Assembly: GCF_000499845.2 (NCBI RefSeq)
Contig: NC_023754.2
Location: 16,248,359-16,312,358, forward strand
Direction of reading: 5' to 3'
Origin: Phaseolus vulgaris
Lineage: Eukaryota; Streptophyta; Magnoliopsida; Fabales; Fabaceae
Length of the DNA stretch: 64,000 nt
Of this stretch, positions 1 through 13,435 are shown one piece after another (positions within the stretch are counted from its first letter, which is position 1; the number at the start of each line of letters is the position of its first letter). Made by a program: the position numbers and the translations under genes. The notes under the pieces are model-generated. The model was not told where the DNA came from. It did no database searches and worked only from the letters and a program-made list of their open reading frames with translations.

Positions 1-1700
1 ATTGATACAGCTCTGAAACTAGGTGGCTTCATACCACCTCAGCCTAGGTGGTTTCACCTCTTTTACCAGTACCAAGTTACCAACTACACTGTGGATGGTG
101 ACATAGTTTCTTGGTAGTTCAGTCTTGTCTGAACTCTGCTGGCACCATTGTTATGTCTAGTTCAGCAATTTACATCCTAGGAACCATCGATATTAGGACC
201 AAAATTTTCCATTATATGCATAAAAATTACACAGTTTATGTTCTGCATAACTGAAATGGAAAGATATTGCCATCACAGTTTCTGTGAATATGTAACAAAG
301 TGTGAGGCAGCTCTAGGAAAGGAGCTTTAAGCAAACATTCTGCTCCTAATTTGGCCTCTTTTAACATAATTGAACCTTTTTGTTTTTAGTATGGAAAGAT
401 TAAAAGCTGACTTACCAATTTTGCTAAGTTGCAGTTCTTGAGATTCTTCCATGTGGATGGTGAAACTAGTTTGATGGGGGTGTTGCACTTCTTGAGTATC
501 TCCCATGTGGAAGCTTAAAATAAGCCTTGAGAGGAGGGAATTGGAGATGGAGATAGAGTTAGGAGGAAGGCGGTTAGAAAATGCAATTGAATCATACATT
601 ATACATGTATAAATACATCAATAGAAAGAGAAATTGTGGAGACTTATCCTTCCTAACTTTTGTCTTAATTACTATGAGAACCTACACACACTCACCACTT
701 TAAACTTGACTTTTGCTAGTGTGATATAAGAACATGAAAAGTCTCCTTTACCATTTCTTTTAATGTTAGAAATAGTATATTAATTGAAAATTAAGAAATT
801 TCATACTTCATGAATACAAAATTTAATCGATTTTATAAAATTAAATTAGGTTTAAGTTTACTTTTTAATATGGTATTAGAAAAATATATTATAACAAAAA
901 TTATTTAGTATTATCAAACTAGATACATATATATTCTCATACATAATTATAAGATATATAAATATATAGTCTCACACACGATTATAAGATTGAATTTGAC
1001 TTAAAATATTTTTTTAATATAATTTTTTATTTTAATAGTTTAATAAAAAACAACAAAAATGTGTTCCACATGTTTATTGGTCAACATAGGAAAGTGGTGA
1101 TGTGTTACTATGATTTTTAAGAGAAAATATTAAGTATTTCATGTGTTTATAATATGGATTAATCATTTTTTCAAGTTTTTTGAATTTTCAAGAAAATTTA
1201 ATATTACTCAACTATCATGTGTAAGATGATTAAAAAGTATAATAGTATCAAACCACTTAATTATTATTTTATAGATTCTTTTGTTTGAACGAATATGAAA
1301 TGAAAAGGTAGATAAAAAAAGAGAATGAGAAATAAGATTATTTAAATATATGGAAAGTGAGTAAATTTGAATAAAAAGTTTATAATTAATGTAATTGATG
1401 TGATTAAAAAAATTATTTTTATTTTGATAATATTATATTAATTAATTAATTATTTTATTATATTATATTAAATAGAAACTTAAAAAGTAAAAAATAAAAT
1501 ATATAATTAATTATGTGTTTATATATTAAAACAATCAATTATATTGTAATATATAATTGACTAAGATAATTGTTTAGGTATGTATTTGGACTCAATATAA
1601 AGTTATCAGAAGAAAAATATCTTATTTTTCTTTATTTGTCTTTCCTTCTTTTCTTTTTGTTCTCTTTTGATCAGTATATCTGTAGCTTTTCATCTGCATT
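1..1700. other. AT-rich intergenic stretch, no gene recognised
   Basis: No coding region is recognisable. A minus-strand frame at 327-599 is open for 90 codons, but it contains a near-duplicated segment (about 425-515, twice reading 'cttgag..tc..ccatgtgga') and resembles no family I know, so I treat it as non-coding repeat. The stretch 1260-1560 is low-complexity A/T. Confidence 0.4.
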
Positions 1701-1709
1701 TTGTTTCAG

Positions 1710-1790
1710 GCAGGTTGGTGTGATGGGGAAGAGATTATTTGTGGTTGTTGTAGTGAGTTCATCAATGGAGATGGTAAAGACAAATCAGAG
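1710..1790 (+). other. exon-like segment with cysteine cluster
   Basis: An 81-bp stretch of exactly 27 open codons lies between a pyrimidine-rich tract ending in TTTCAG (1704-1709) and a GT donor (GTATAT, 1791). It is clearly less AT-rich than its surroundings. The reading encodes a Gly-Trp-Cys start, acidic residues and a Cys-x-Cys-Cys cluster, as in small zinc-binding modules. A second possible acceptor (TTTTCTGCAG) occurs near 1879, but the sequence after it is closed by a TAG in the phase that would continue the frame. I do not recognise the family. It may be one exon of a decayed host gene or a chance arrangement. Confidence 0.25.
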
Positions 1791-1899
1791 GTATATAAAT
1801 AATTTATATATATAAAAAAAATGAGTGAGAAAAATATATTTGACCAATTATGAATTATGTGGGGAACATTTTCTGCAGTGTGCTTAGTGTATTGATGGC

Positions 1900-3182
1900 A
1901 ATAACCAGAAGTGGGTAACAATACCTGTCAGATAATAAATACATTACATAATTCTAAAAAAAATGGTACAAATTTTTTAGCATATATTAAGGGAAAGTTA
2001 ACTTTTTCATAGACATGGTTATATATATATATGGTTATATATAATATTTCGACCTTAAATTTGAGATAATTTTTTTAGTTTTGAAAGTAAGTATTCTCTC
2101 ACAATTTTGTTTTAAAAAAACGTATCAGAGATAAAAAAAAAATTTATAAACTATTTTTAACTTCGACTATCGACTTTAAACCATGCGAGGTTATATTAGT
2201 ATACCAGAATATATATAATATATTTATTGGACGTGATAATATATTTATTAGACGTGATTTTGATTGGTCAATCTTATATATGACAGAATTAATTAATATC
2301 TAATAAGATCCCATATTTATATTTAAATTCATTATTATTAGATGGATACTAGTAAACTAATAATCTGCAATCTAGAGAAACTGTAGAGAAAATCAAAGAT
2401 TTTTTTTGAAAGCAAACTCTGGATGTCAGCATCTATAACTAACGTGCAGTATTTGAACTGTATCTACGTGATATATTTTTATTTTTTCTTCTGAATTTAA
2501 AATTGAAAATATGAAAAGTAAATGTATTTTATTTAATAGTTAAACATTTAAAAGTTAAAATAAAAGTATAATGTATTTTGGAGAAAGATGTATTTTAAAT
2601 TATTTTTTAATTTATAAGTAATATAATACTATCATCTTTTAGATGAAAAAAGGGATTTTTTTTTTCTTAAATTGGTGAAATTTTTTTATTTTAAAATAAA
2701 TAAACTTTTTTTCTTTTGGAAATGGTTAAATCACTAACACAGATACGGTTTTTCCATATAAAAATCGCTAATTGTGTTGGCGATTTTAAAATAAAATAAA
2801 ATAATATATATTTCAATTAAAATCGTATTTCGTATATATGTTTTGAAATATTATAATATATAATAAAATAAAAAATAAAAAAAATATTAAAACCTAGAAT
2901 TCGTATATTCCATACATATTTTAACTAATCGTATATAAAATACACGTTTATAATATTTTAATATATATTTCTTTAATATTTAAAATTAAAAGAAAAAATA
3001 AAAATAACAGGAAATTAGATAAGTTTAACTTATTATTTATAGCTTTTATTATATATAATTAAAGAAAATTGTTTTTTTATAAAATATTTTTTATTATATA
3101 ACTAAAAAATAGTTGATTTTTTAGAATTTTTTTATTATATAATTAAAAAATTACACTAAATTATTTTAAATTCTTAATAAAA
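1900..3182. other. AT-rich intergenic stretch
   Basis: I see no gene. There are A/T homopolymer runs and short inverted motifs, such as paired AAAATCGC and GCGATTTT around 2762-2790, but nothing I can assign to a named element. Confidence 0.5.
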
Positions 3183-5112
3183 TGTAACATCCCTAATTTT
3201 ACCCATATATAATAAAATATATGGGTAAAACAAGCAATATCTAATTAACATATGTATGTGTACAACTATCTCATAATTGTATCTCAAGAAAATATCCTTT
3301 TTCATAGGGATTTTAATATTTACAGAAAAGTTTACAAACAAAACATTCAACATAAAAACATTTGTTCCTTTGCCTGCTCACTGAGGAGCTCTATCACCTC
3401 CAACTTCATATGCTCTCGTGTAAATTAACACGATCATCACAGATTAAAGAAAACAAACACAAAACAAAGCATAGGGTAAGCTAGTTAACTTTAAGAATTC
3501 TAATATAAATTTGACTTTTAAGAACAAGCATAATTCACCAAATTCTCATAATTTACACAAAGTCATCAAGTGTCTATCACATTTATCATCCACATTATTC
3601 CTATCAGATTTCTATTTACTCTTATACTCAGATACTTGACTCTACTTCCGGAAGACTCGTGTATTGAAATTAGAATCCTGAGACTTGCACTTTCCATACT
3701 ACTAGCTGTGAATCCACACAGTCATGCGTATAAACATCTCAATATTTAATCATCTCATCATCTCATATGACAGGGTAAATTCATATGACCTGAAAGACCG
3801 GATTATATTTCAAACCACATACAAAGTCATATGAACCTCCTTCGACTCTCACTAGCTTAATAACTTCATCTAGTGATCCCATTATATCAATAGAGTTAGG
3901 ATTGTCTCATTACGGGCCTAACAAATCAATACACCCTAACAACAATCTCAACACAGTATTTCCTTTCCTGAAAATATTATGTCTTTATTACACTTACACA
4001 CCATTCCATATCTCATTTAATATCAAACAATACCAATTCTCATCAAACATCACATTTTAAGTAATTTAACAACTATACCATAATTTTTAATTACAAAAAT
4101 GATGCATACTTAATATACTTGTCATCCATGTCATGTAACAAACCAAAAAAAGAAATAACCATAAACTGCACACACAAGTCATGGTTCCTAAGAAAAGGCG
4201 GTCAAATAACAATCTACAATGCACTGAAAAACAGGTGAACAATTTACAAAATCACTAGTCTTCTTAAATTACATTTACAACCAAAAAATGGCTTTTGAAT
4301 AAGATGGAAAGATTCAAGCTTGGTCGGTGCTTAAATAAGTTAAGTTTTTCAATATATATTAACTCAATCCAATAATACAATTCAAATTATTCCCTATATT
4401 ATGAAATAAAATATACGAACAAAAATTTAAAGTGCTACAATGTGATCAAATGACCATAAATCCACCCACAAGGTCCACTACCCACCAAATAAAACAATAT
4501 TTTTCCTCAAATTTACATGTAAAGAAATTTTATAACTTTAAGCAAAATTCTTATGAGGCTTTCTTGGACACAAGATTTACATGTAAATGGTGTTATAAAT
4601 GCAAAAGTGGTTCCCTTACTTGAACTTTAGCAGATGCTCATTAAGAGCTCCAAATCTACCAAAAGCTTAAAGGAAATTAACCTGCACCACATAGTTTTGA
4701 TAAAAAAAATCTAACTATATAACTAGGACCTTGAGTTAACAGAGATTAACCATGAAGCTAAAAGAATCATATGTAAGGCATAATCAGAGACAAACCCAAT
4801 AAGATCAAAATTAACTCAAAGGAAAATAAGCCAAAAATGAACTTACTCTATCTGAGATTTTGACCAGGTAATATTGACTATGATCGTCAAACTGATAAGC
4901 GAAGAAGTTCGTTAGAACCTTAGAGAACAAAAGAAGAAAGGAACAAAAATAAACTTTCTCTAACAAATATTCTGATCGGACATTCTTATAGTCTTCGTTG
5001 CCAGAAATCTAATGGCATACTCTGATCGTCAAGATGGTGATTCTTTTAAAATGAAACCTAAATAATTGAATTTTCTATACTACTCTAAAATTATTTTCTA
5101 GATCTTACCGTA
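3183..5112 (-). mobile_element. decayed solo LTR, family L1 (probably Ty3/gypsy-type)
   Basis: The + strand starts with TGTAACATCC at 3183. On the minus strand this repeat follows the same order of conserved blocks as the intact solo LTR at 49883-51488. The shared blocks are: a pair of roughly 100-150-bp modules each ending in a TAGAGAAAGTTT/TAGAGTAAGTTC-like motif; blocks around 3770-3990 shared with 35090-35290; and a segment near 3380-3440 resembling 51240-51310. The outer end (about 5112) is blurred by small deletions, and I could not find a matching target-site duplication. There is no internal coding region, so it is a solo LTR or LTR fragment. The gypsy assignment rests on length and termini only. 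Confidence 0.6.
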
Positions 5113-5199
5113 ATACTTTAATAATATAAAATAATATAACTTAATAATATGACTCAAATGCCACTTAAACAAATCAGAATAGTAACTTTTTAAAGAACA

Positions 5200-5310
5200 A
5201 ATATAGAGTTGTAAATCACTCCAACAAGTTAATTAAAAGAGGTAAACACAAACACACCGTTATTTTAATTATGTTTGTGTACTTTAATGCTTTTAATTAC
5301 TTACAAGAAA
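5200..5310. repeat. small inverted repeat
   Basis: Two arms around 5229-5253 and 5273-5300 are reverse complements with a few mismatches. Their core is TAATTAAAAG plus GTAAACACAAAC against GTTTGTGTAC plus CTTTTAATTA. The size and A/T content suggest a small MITE or fragment. No flanking duplication was established. Confidence 0.35.
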
Positions 5311-7402
5311 TTAAATTATCAACTTAATACGCATTTTCAATAATTAATTTAATGGAGAATGGTACATCCACACCCTTTTGTTAATTCACAAAACTCAAAC
5401 TATATAAAATATAATGACAATATTAAAAGATGAGTTAAAACTCAATTCTATAAAATTAAATTGTAAAATAAAATTTGCATTTATTTATATGTTAGAATTC
5501 AATTATATCTAATCCAGCTGAGATTCAAATAAATCTAGGTTTTTTTTTGTTTTTATTTTTTTATTTTTAATAAATCTAGTTAAAATAGAATATATTATTA
5601 TTTTAAAAAATAAATTAAAATCTAATTCAATTTTATAAAAAAAAAATTGTACATATTTATATATTATAATTTATAGTGATCAATTAAATAACGTAAGCTC
5701 CAACTTTTTATTGTATGGATACGATCAAACTGAAGAAAATGAAATAAAGACGAAAACTAACAGTACCATCAGCTTATTTTCATGCAAAGAAATTTAATCA
5801 AACAAGCCAAAATTTGAAAATGAGTGATTTTAAGAAGTTACGCTTTATCAGTCAACCATCCAATAATTTCATTCAATTCATTTTCCAAATCTTATTCCAT
5901 GGATTTCATAGTTACGATATCTAAATAACAATATTGCCATTTTTTATTTCTAGTATAATAAAAAAATATAGTTTTAATATAAAAAAATTAATTTCATTAA
6001 TTTTGTTGAATTTTGTCAATAGTTAGGTAATTAAACACATGTTTAGTTTTTTACTACTTGTTACATATATTTATTAAAGAAAAAATAATATTAAAATTAA
6101 TATGTAATTAACGTTAATGAGAGTCTTTTATCCTTTGCTTTTTCACTTTTATAAATTTAAAAATCTTAATGGTTTTCTTGAAAATTAATTACTTATTAAC
6201 ATTATTTTTTTAATAAATACATGTAAATATCAATACTTATTATAATAAATCAATTATTTATCTTTATAAATATAGAGTCTATATATAAAGCCTACTTTAA
6301 TATAAAGTCTAGACTTTTTTTAGTGTTTAGTTTCCTAAATTTATATTTTTAGAGAAAACTTCCAAAAAAAACGGAAGTTTGTTTAACCTTTTCTTAAATT
6401 TTAATGGTTTATTTTAAAATCTGAGCAAATTTTTTAAACATTCACTAAATTTCAAAGATTTATTCTACCATCTTAGTAAAATAACGAAGATTTTTTTAAC
6501 ATTAGTTAAATTCCAAAGATTTATGGTAGAACTTCAATAAAACACTCCAGATTTTTCAAACTTCAATAAATAAATAAAATAAAATCTATTTATAAATAAA
6601 TAATTAAAAACTATATATTTTTAATATATTTTATAATTAAATTCTCTAAAATTTTGAAAGTGTAACTTTACATTACAAATAAGTTTTCTAAAGTTTCAAA
6701 AATTTATTTTAAAAACTCACCAAAATAACATTGGATAATAAGAATTTCAACAACTAATCTTAGATAATAAGTATTTCAATAGTATTTGCTGATAGTTGGT
6801 TTATATAATTCTTAGTTTTTTATTACAAGTTCATTCTTTAAAAATTCTGACTTATTTTTGTTTTAACTTTTAATTTACGTATATTTTATGTGCAACTTTA
6901 GTTTTAGTTATAATTGTTAATATTCAATTCTCATATTTTTGAAATATTTTAAATTAAGACCTTTATTTTAAAATGCATCCAATAATTAATTCACTGTGAA
7001 AGTGAGAAGTGATAAAGTTAATTTCTCCTCGTAATATGTTCTTGCAATCTTTGAAGCCCTCAAAGCTAAAAACACACATGACTATGAAACCCACATCTGA
7101 CAGATAATGCAAGTATTTATGATACATAAAGGAGTGCTAAACACCAGTTGTTGTCGAGCTAGGTAACGGTGGCTTGTGACTCGAGTAAGGTGATGGGAAA
7201 AGCAATGATAATGCCTTATTTAGTGTTTCTTCCCCTTATATATAATAGACATAAGTGTGGCTGAATTGTGATTCCTTGTTAGGATTGTCAACAACAACCA
7301 TTGAGTCTGTGTCGGAGAGTAATGTGTCTATGGTGAAAGAGAGAAGTCAGGAGGATCGTTAAAGATGATGCAAAATGGGATTGAAGGTTATGTTAGACGA
7401 CA
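5310..7402. other. AT-rich intergenic stretch with diverged short repeats
   Basis: No gene is recognisable. Between about 6410 and 6560 a phrase ('..aaa.atttcaaagatttat..') recurs at loose spacing, suggesting an old minisatellite. Confidence 0.4.
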
Positions 7403-7652
7403 AGTCATTTTACAAAATTTTTGAAACTCGTGGTATGTAATGAGGTTTTGAAACCTATAGTATTTTACAGAAGTTTTTAAATCCATAGTATTTCACGAAA
7501 GTTTTTAAACCTATGGTATTTAACGAGAATTTTTAAACTCATAGTATTTTAAGAAGGTTTTTAAACCCATGGTATTTAATGAAGGTTTTTAAACCCATGA
7601 TATTTTACAGAGATTTTGAAACCCAAGGTATTTTACAGAGGTTCTTAAACCA
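7403..7652. repeat. 28-bp minisatellite, about nine units
   Basis: The units begin at about 7403, 7431, 7458, 7486, 7514, 7542, 7570, 7598 and 7626, almost all exactly 28 bp long. Each has the pattern GGTATTTTACAGA followed by GGTTTTTAAACCCA with substitutions. The half GGTTTTTAAACC is itself close to a palindrome. Since 28 is not a multiple of three, the array cannot encode a simple peptide repeat. The array ends in a degenerate half unit near 7680. Confidence 0.85.
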
Positions 7653-7679
7653 GAGATTTTGAAAGACTTTTTCCGAGGT

Positions 7680-8719
7680 TTAAAAAAATCTCAGAGAACA
7701 CCTTCTCCAGGAATGATTCAGCAGAAAAAACCGTATAAATGACTAAATAAAGGTTTTAATCTTAAATAATGTCAAAATAAGTCCCGTTAAAACTTTTTTT
7801 TCTTGTTCCAAAATACTTCTCACTTGCATTCAAACATATCCATCCATATACACAATAAATATTTATATTTCAAGAAATGAAATATAAACAAAGTTGTGCT
7901 AATTTAAATCTATTTAATACTATTACTTTAAAAATATTAAACACCGTGTTTACAAAAGATAATTACAGTATAATTTTTTTTAAGAAACAAAAATTAGATA
8001 GATTTAAATAATATTAGTTTTAATCTATTTAAAATTAAGTAATCCTTAAATTAGATTATTAACTCCAGAACATTATGTTGTGTTATAAAACATAACATTT
8101 TACTTTTCTTAAGTGAGTGATATCTTCTGGATTTTGATTATTGGATGTGATAAAATAAATCATATTATGAGGGTTGGTGTGCTTAAGATCCTTATGGATA
8201 TTAATTGTTACCAATATCAGATTAAAGAGCAAAAGTAAATAATTTATTAATATGTTCACAAGTGATTTGAGTGGTGGTTTTATTTACAAGGTCACATTGT
8301 TTATGAAACTAGGGTGCCTACTACTTTTAATCAACCCTAACTAGTTCACACTGATTTAATTAAAGCACACTATTAATTTATATATTGAAATATGTTGATT
8401 GACAATGGCCCAATAAAATATAAGTATTTAATGTAGGAAGTTGTAGTACAGTGACCAAAAGAGTGAATTATAAAGCAACATTAATGATTTTGGAATGATG
8501 AAAAGAAGTATTTGAGGGGCTAAAAGGACCTAAATTGCATGCGTGTTGATATTTTATGGATCTACATGTGCCTTCGTCTCCCAAAATGAAGGACCAGTGC
8601 CACTACAATCATGTCATTCAAACTTGATATTAATCACTGTGCAAGTTGTCCCTAGTGTTCTTTTCAGACGATTAACTACGGAAGTTGGGTGTTTCCCTCC
8701 TCATTTATGGTAAGAAAGA
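7680..8719. other. intergenic stretch, nothing recognised
   Basis: I see neither a coding frame nor a transposon hallmark here. Composition is less extreme in 8500-8700, but no conserved frame emerges. Confidence 0.4.
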
Positions 8720-9870
8720 AATTGAATGATACAAAATACTCACAAACAAAGATCCTCAAACAAGAACACCGAAAAGAGGAATGCGATAAACCATAAATGA
8801 AGAAGAAAGAAGAATGAAAAGAAATTATATTATTATGAGTGTGTTTGTTACATAAGGAAAGGGAATCTATAAATAAGAAGAGAATTGTCTACTCGGTTTA
8901 ATACAGAGCAAACACATCATCTTCTACCCATGTGTAGATAGTTTAAACACTATGCTACACAACAATCGTTTACCCCACAAATATTGTTTAACACTATGCT
9001 ATATAGGGATCTTCTGCTTCTGAAAAGTCTGATGGTCTAACACTATTATCAAATAATGCAAAACACAGATCGTCTCACGAAAGAAAGGAGACAAGTTAAG
9101 AGCCCCCACAAGCTAAGAGTACAAGTCAAACATTCCCAGCTTGGAACAATTATTGTTGAATTCAATTGAGGCAAAAATTTCGTCAAAATATCAACAAGTT
9201 GGGGAAAGCTTTACCAAACCATTGTTAATTTTCTCTCTCATAATATGACGGTCAATCTCAATGTGTTTTGCTCTTTCGTACATGATTTGATTAGAAGTTA
9301 TTTGAACAATAAACTGATTATCGCACTAGAGGAGCACGAGAATTTTATGTATAATACCTGTCACCCAGAAGATACTTTAATCACAAAATTTCACTAGTAG
9401 TAGTAGCTAGATTTGTGTATTCGGCTTTCAAAAAACTCCTAAAAACAATGGGTTTCTTCTTTGAGCGCCGAGAAATAGGAGAGTTTCCAAAATAAATAAT
9501 GAATCGAGTCACATACTTTTTGGTGTTAAGACTTCCAAGCCAATCATAATCATTGTACCCTTTTTAATAGAGGTAAATTGTCAACAACAAAAAAATAAGC
9601 ATTTTCCTAAGTGCCCTTTAAGTAGCATAAGATACGCATAACATCATATTGATGAATATCAGTGGGAGCATACATGAATTGATTTAAATGATGTTGGAAT
9701 TGATTTAAATGATGAACATCATGAGTAATATATGAATGAGTATTGGTTAGGTAAATCAATCTTCCAATGAGTCTTCTATAAGATGAAGGATGTAAAATCC
9801 ATGTTAGAAGTAATTTTTTTGATTCATATGAGTAATAGTAGGGACACAATTTGTCATACATACTAGTATC
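8720..9870 (-). pseudogene. Ty1/copia RT-RNase H remnant with 3' LTR-like tail
   Basis: On the minus strand, about 9607-9861 reads as the end of a copia reverse transcriptase, including the family phrase YRRLIGRLIYLT and a following block ending RILCYLKGT. Further along the same strand (9600-9100), frame-broken RNase H segments can be followed, including a serine/lysine-rich 'SPISRRSKKK' stretch and a relic of the 'SN..R.KH.EID' motif. Several stops and frameshifts interrupt it. The segment 8720-9080 is the position expected for a 3' LTR, but I could not define its ends. The 5' part of the element (gag, protease, integrase) is absent. Confidence 0.75.
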
Positions 9871-9939
9871 TTTAAGATATATATAATATATATTTTCTTT
9901 GACAAAGATGAATTTCTATTTTATTTCTAGCAATTTCTA

Positions 9940-10300
9940 GTCCAAGAAAATATGCAAAAGTCAAAGTTGTTTCTTTGAATCAAAATAGAAGCAAATATTT
10001 AAAAGGGTTTAATGCAAAGCATGAGATATTTTTTCACCTAAGTAGGAAAGATTTTCTCCACCTGAGTGGAATTGGATCTTCTCCACCTTGGAATGTGAAT
10101 ATGATTGTCGATTTGTGTCCTATTTAAGGAGAGTTAAGGAAACACACAGAAGACACAAATATATCTGAGTGCAAAGCTGCTTCCTTTTTTATTCTTCTAC
10201 ATTTTTATCTTTTTGGTTGATTCCTTTGTAATTCCACATTGAGTTATGAGGTTCTAATCAATAAAAATTTTGTTTTTCAATTTTTTTTTATAACAATTGT
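9940..10300 (+). other. LTR-like or leader-like transcribed repeat, unclassified
   Basis: This stretch is richer in G/C than its flanks. It has a TATA-like TATTTAAGG at about 10120 and a poly(A)-signal-like AATAAA near 10260, separated by about 130 bp, the layout of a U3-R-U5 region. It has no coding frame and no second copy in the window, so it could also be a leader region of a lost gene. Confidence 0.25.
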
Positions 10301-10309
10301 TTTAATCTT

Positions 10310-11284
10310 TTAATCTCTTAAAAAACTGGTTTTTGTGAGAGGTTGTACTTGAATGCGTGATTGAAAGTCTTCCTTATCTTAAACTTTGATTTGTTAGTTA
10401 GTTCACATTGTTGGAAGAATTCATTGGTGGAGAAACTTTGAGTCAACTTACATTCTTTAATGTTTTTAATCTCTTTTATATTCTCCTGTTAAACAAACAT
10501 AAACCCCTATTTTAAACTTTATTTAACTTAATTATTAATCCAAGTTGAATATAGTTTGAGAACTAGTTTTTCCAATTTTCACGCTTGAGTTCAATCAACC
10601 TTCTATACTATCCTTTTATAGTTAGACTATCCATAAATGAGCTAAAGTCAATTTTTTTTAAAAATATTAAAAATTTGTTGGACTTATCCAAGTTAATGCA
10701 TGAGTAGTTGCAAATCTAGCATGTACTTTTATGTTATACTTATAATATATAAAAACTCTCTTTTATACTAGTTATTCCTTGGATTCTTTATATAACCATT
10801 TTTATTTGGTCATACATACCCTTTATGTTATTATTGAATGAATTTAGCAGAATGTATTAAACTTATTCCGAGTGTTAATATGGGCCATGTATTGTTTATT
10901 ATCTGATATTTAATTTTAAGCACTGTTGTTTTCCACCTTCAAACAGGTGTTGTTGCTTTCCATCAAATTTGGGAAGTTGCCGTGCTTTAGATTTGTGTGC
11001 AAGTGGGTCTCGACTTTTAGGTTTCAAATTTTGTATTTATCTCTCATCATTGGAGACGACGCCACGTGGTTCCAGATACGCCATTTTTAATACTTTTAAA
11101 TTCATCAAATTTAAACACATATTATAATTTAAATTATTAAGGATTAAATATGTTTTTAATTCTATAAAAAAATTATATTTAGTTTAATTTTAGATTTTTT
11201 GAATTTATAAAAACTGTTCCAGTATGGTCGACCGACATGCTGACGTGTCTTGGAACTGACCAAAACACCACAAATGGTCAAGCC
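10310..11284. other. AT-rich intergenic stretch
   Basis: I see no gene. A GC-richer patch at 10930-11080 has no sustained frame and no recognisable domain. Confidence 0.4.
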
Positions 11285-11528
11285 GACTGACACCTTCAAA
11301 CATTAACGTTCAAATCAAGGTCAGTGAAGTTAAACTACCATTAAGAATTGGGTAATACAACCATAAGTGTGATTCATTCCATTAATCAGACCCAATGAGG
11401 TAAACTCATTAAAATAATATAAATAACACACATTCCAAGAAACAAGGTACGTCATTATTATTGTACACTTACCCAAGTGTCGAACACCCTCTTTACTGAC
11501 TTGAGCGTCGGAGTGCCTTCTGCAACTA
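11285..11528 (+). mobile_element. Ty3/gypsy LTR fragment (3' part)
   Basis: The block ending GACTTGAGCGTCGGAGTGCC at about 11515, then TTCTGCA, closely matches the LTR end at 33445-33480, which stands directly before a gypsy gag remnant. A TATA-like run (ATATAAATAA) sits about 110 bp upstream of that end in both copies, consistent with the LTR promoter. No gypsy coding sequence follows here, so it is an isolated LTR fragment on the + strand. Confidence 0.6.
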
Positions 11529-11539
11529 CCTCCCCCATT

Positions 11540-12299
11540 TAGCATTCACCTGAGACTGAGAGTCAAAGGAATAACATGAAGGCAAGAAGGATATGAGTGA
11601 AGCCCTAGCAACCTATCCAAAGGAAAACGAAGACGAAGACGAAGATTTCAATAGTTCTCTAGGTCTGATATTCCTAGCACGAAACAAAAACTTTATTATA
11701 ATAACTCTTTATTAAAATAAAATTGTGTGACAAATAAATTCTTCTTATTAACCTAAGTTTAATTTTTAATTTATTTATTATATTTTTATAATACAATTCT
11801 GAAGTGGTTATTTATTTTATAAAGTGGTGAAAGTATTATTTGTGTTTTAAATTTTAGATTTGAACGGTTACGGTAGACTATTAACTACAGTGACAAGAAA
11901 ACAGTGTGGGAAAGCATAATCATGGAACAGAAAAACGCATAAGATAAACAGATAAGTGTTTGGGAACGTTGTTTTGTCGGATTCATTCATTTCAATCATT
12001 GCTTAGGTTGATCCTAAATTTGATGGGATTGAATCAATTTTGTTGAAAAGTTATTCAATCTTATGAGTTTTATTTTTTATTATTTTATATGATAGTCAAT
12101 ATGATCTAATCCGTTTTCTTTTGTTCTAGATTGGACTAAGTTTGGTTTCAGATTTTGGAAAATAAAATCTATTAAGAATAAAACATACATACAAATTAAA
12201 CCAAAACTTAAAATTATTAAATCTCATAAAAGTCATGGTATAGTTCAAACCTACACTTAAATATATATAAATTAAAAATTATAACGAGATTTGTCTACT
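11540..12299. other. intergenic stretch, nothing recognised
   Basis: There is neither a sustained frame nor a terminal repeat pair. Confidence 0.4.
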
Positions 12300-12450
12300 A
12301 ACACTTTTTCTATGATAGACTGAAATTTATTAAAAATAGTCATTTTTATGAATTTTACTTTTCTCGTCTTATGACTCTCATATTATTGTGAAATTCACTA
12401 AAATTAACAATTCTTAATAAATCTCAGTCCAGTATTAGCATTAGAAAGAA
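12300..12450. repeat. short foldback repeat (MITE-like)
   Basis: The left arm (about 12317-12357, starting GACTGAAATTTATTAA) pairs with the right arm (about 12388-12430, whose reverse complement starts GACTGAGATTTATTAA). The arms have scattered mismatches and a loop of about 35 bp. The structure is that of a small foldback MITE. Its ends and target duplication are not resolved. Confidence 0.45.
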
Positions 12451-12559
12451 AGAAAATGTGAACTCAGATCCAATACCTTTTAAAGAAGGGGTTAACACCC
12501 TCATAATTTCAACATACTCTTTTATAACTTTTAAAATTTTTAAATTTATTATCTAGTTT

Positions 12560-13430
12560 AGAATGTTGATTTTCAGTTTTGAAGTGTGTAATGGACTTTC
12601 TGGATTAATTTAGAAAGTAAAACATCAATATTTTTATATTCCAGAATATACAACTTAAAAAATAAAATAAAATTTATTTTATATTATATATTATAAAATA
12701 TAAATTTGTATTTTATATTATGTGATCTGAAATAGAAAATAAAAATTGTATTTCAAAATTTAGATTTTGAACTAGAAAATAAAAATTGTATTTCAAAATT
12801 TACATTTTGAAATATAAAATAAAAAAAAATATTTGAAAATATACAATTTTAAAATATATCTCTAAATTTAAAAATACATTCTGGATGTGAAATGTAGAAA
12901 TTCATTGTATTTCTAAATTCAGAATGCATTTTGTAAATCTAAAATAGGGCACTTTTATCTTTTCACTACCCCATGGGGTGCACCTTTAAATTGTGTGAGT
13001 GTGGAATGTATTGTCCTTAAGAACATGGTATTCACTGTTTTGATTTTTGGTTTATTTGAAGACCTCTTCATTTTGCACCTCTATCATTTAAATCTGCATC
13101 CCATGGGATTTGTGAAATGGAAAAAATATCCTGCTTCAATTTCTAAACATGTTTTCAAAATGGTTCCGGATTGTACAATCCAGAACATATTTGGTGGTTT
13201 TTGTACATTTTAAATTATGCACTTTGGAATGTATTTTTTTTTTTTTAAAAGTTTAGTACTAGCGGAAGAATTTGGCATTTGGCAGAGATGTAATTTGGAA
13301 TAGAGAAGAGAAATTTCAAGTCGAAACTAAGTTTGTCTTAAAACTCTAGAAGGGTGATGATTGAGGCAAATTGAAGTTGGTCTCTCATGGTTGTAAATTA
13401 AGTAAGTTTGGATCCCTTGTCCACAAATTG
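12560..13430. other. diverged repeat with recurring 'ATTCTGGA/TTTCAAAAT' phrases
   Basis: Phrases such as 'aaaattgtatttcaaaattta.attttgaa' recur at 12740-12830, and 'attc.ga' phrases at 12870-12940. The composition is like the TTCCGGA-rich repeat at 15950-16690. The open frame at 12995-13213 falls inside this material and resembles no protein I know. Confidence 0.35.
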
Positions 13431-13435
13431 AGACA

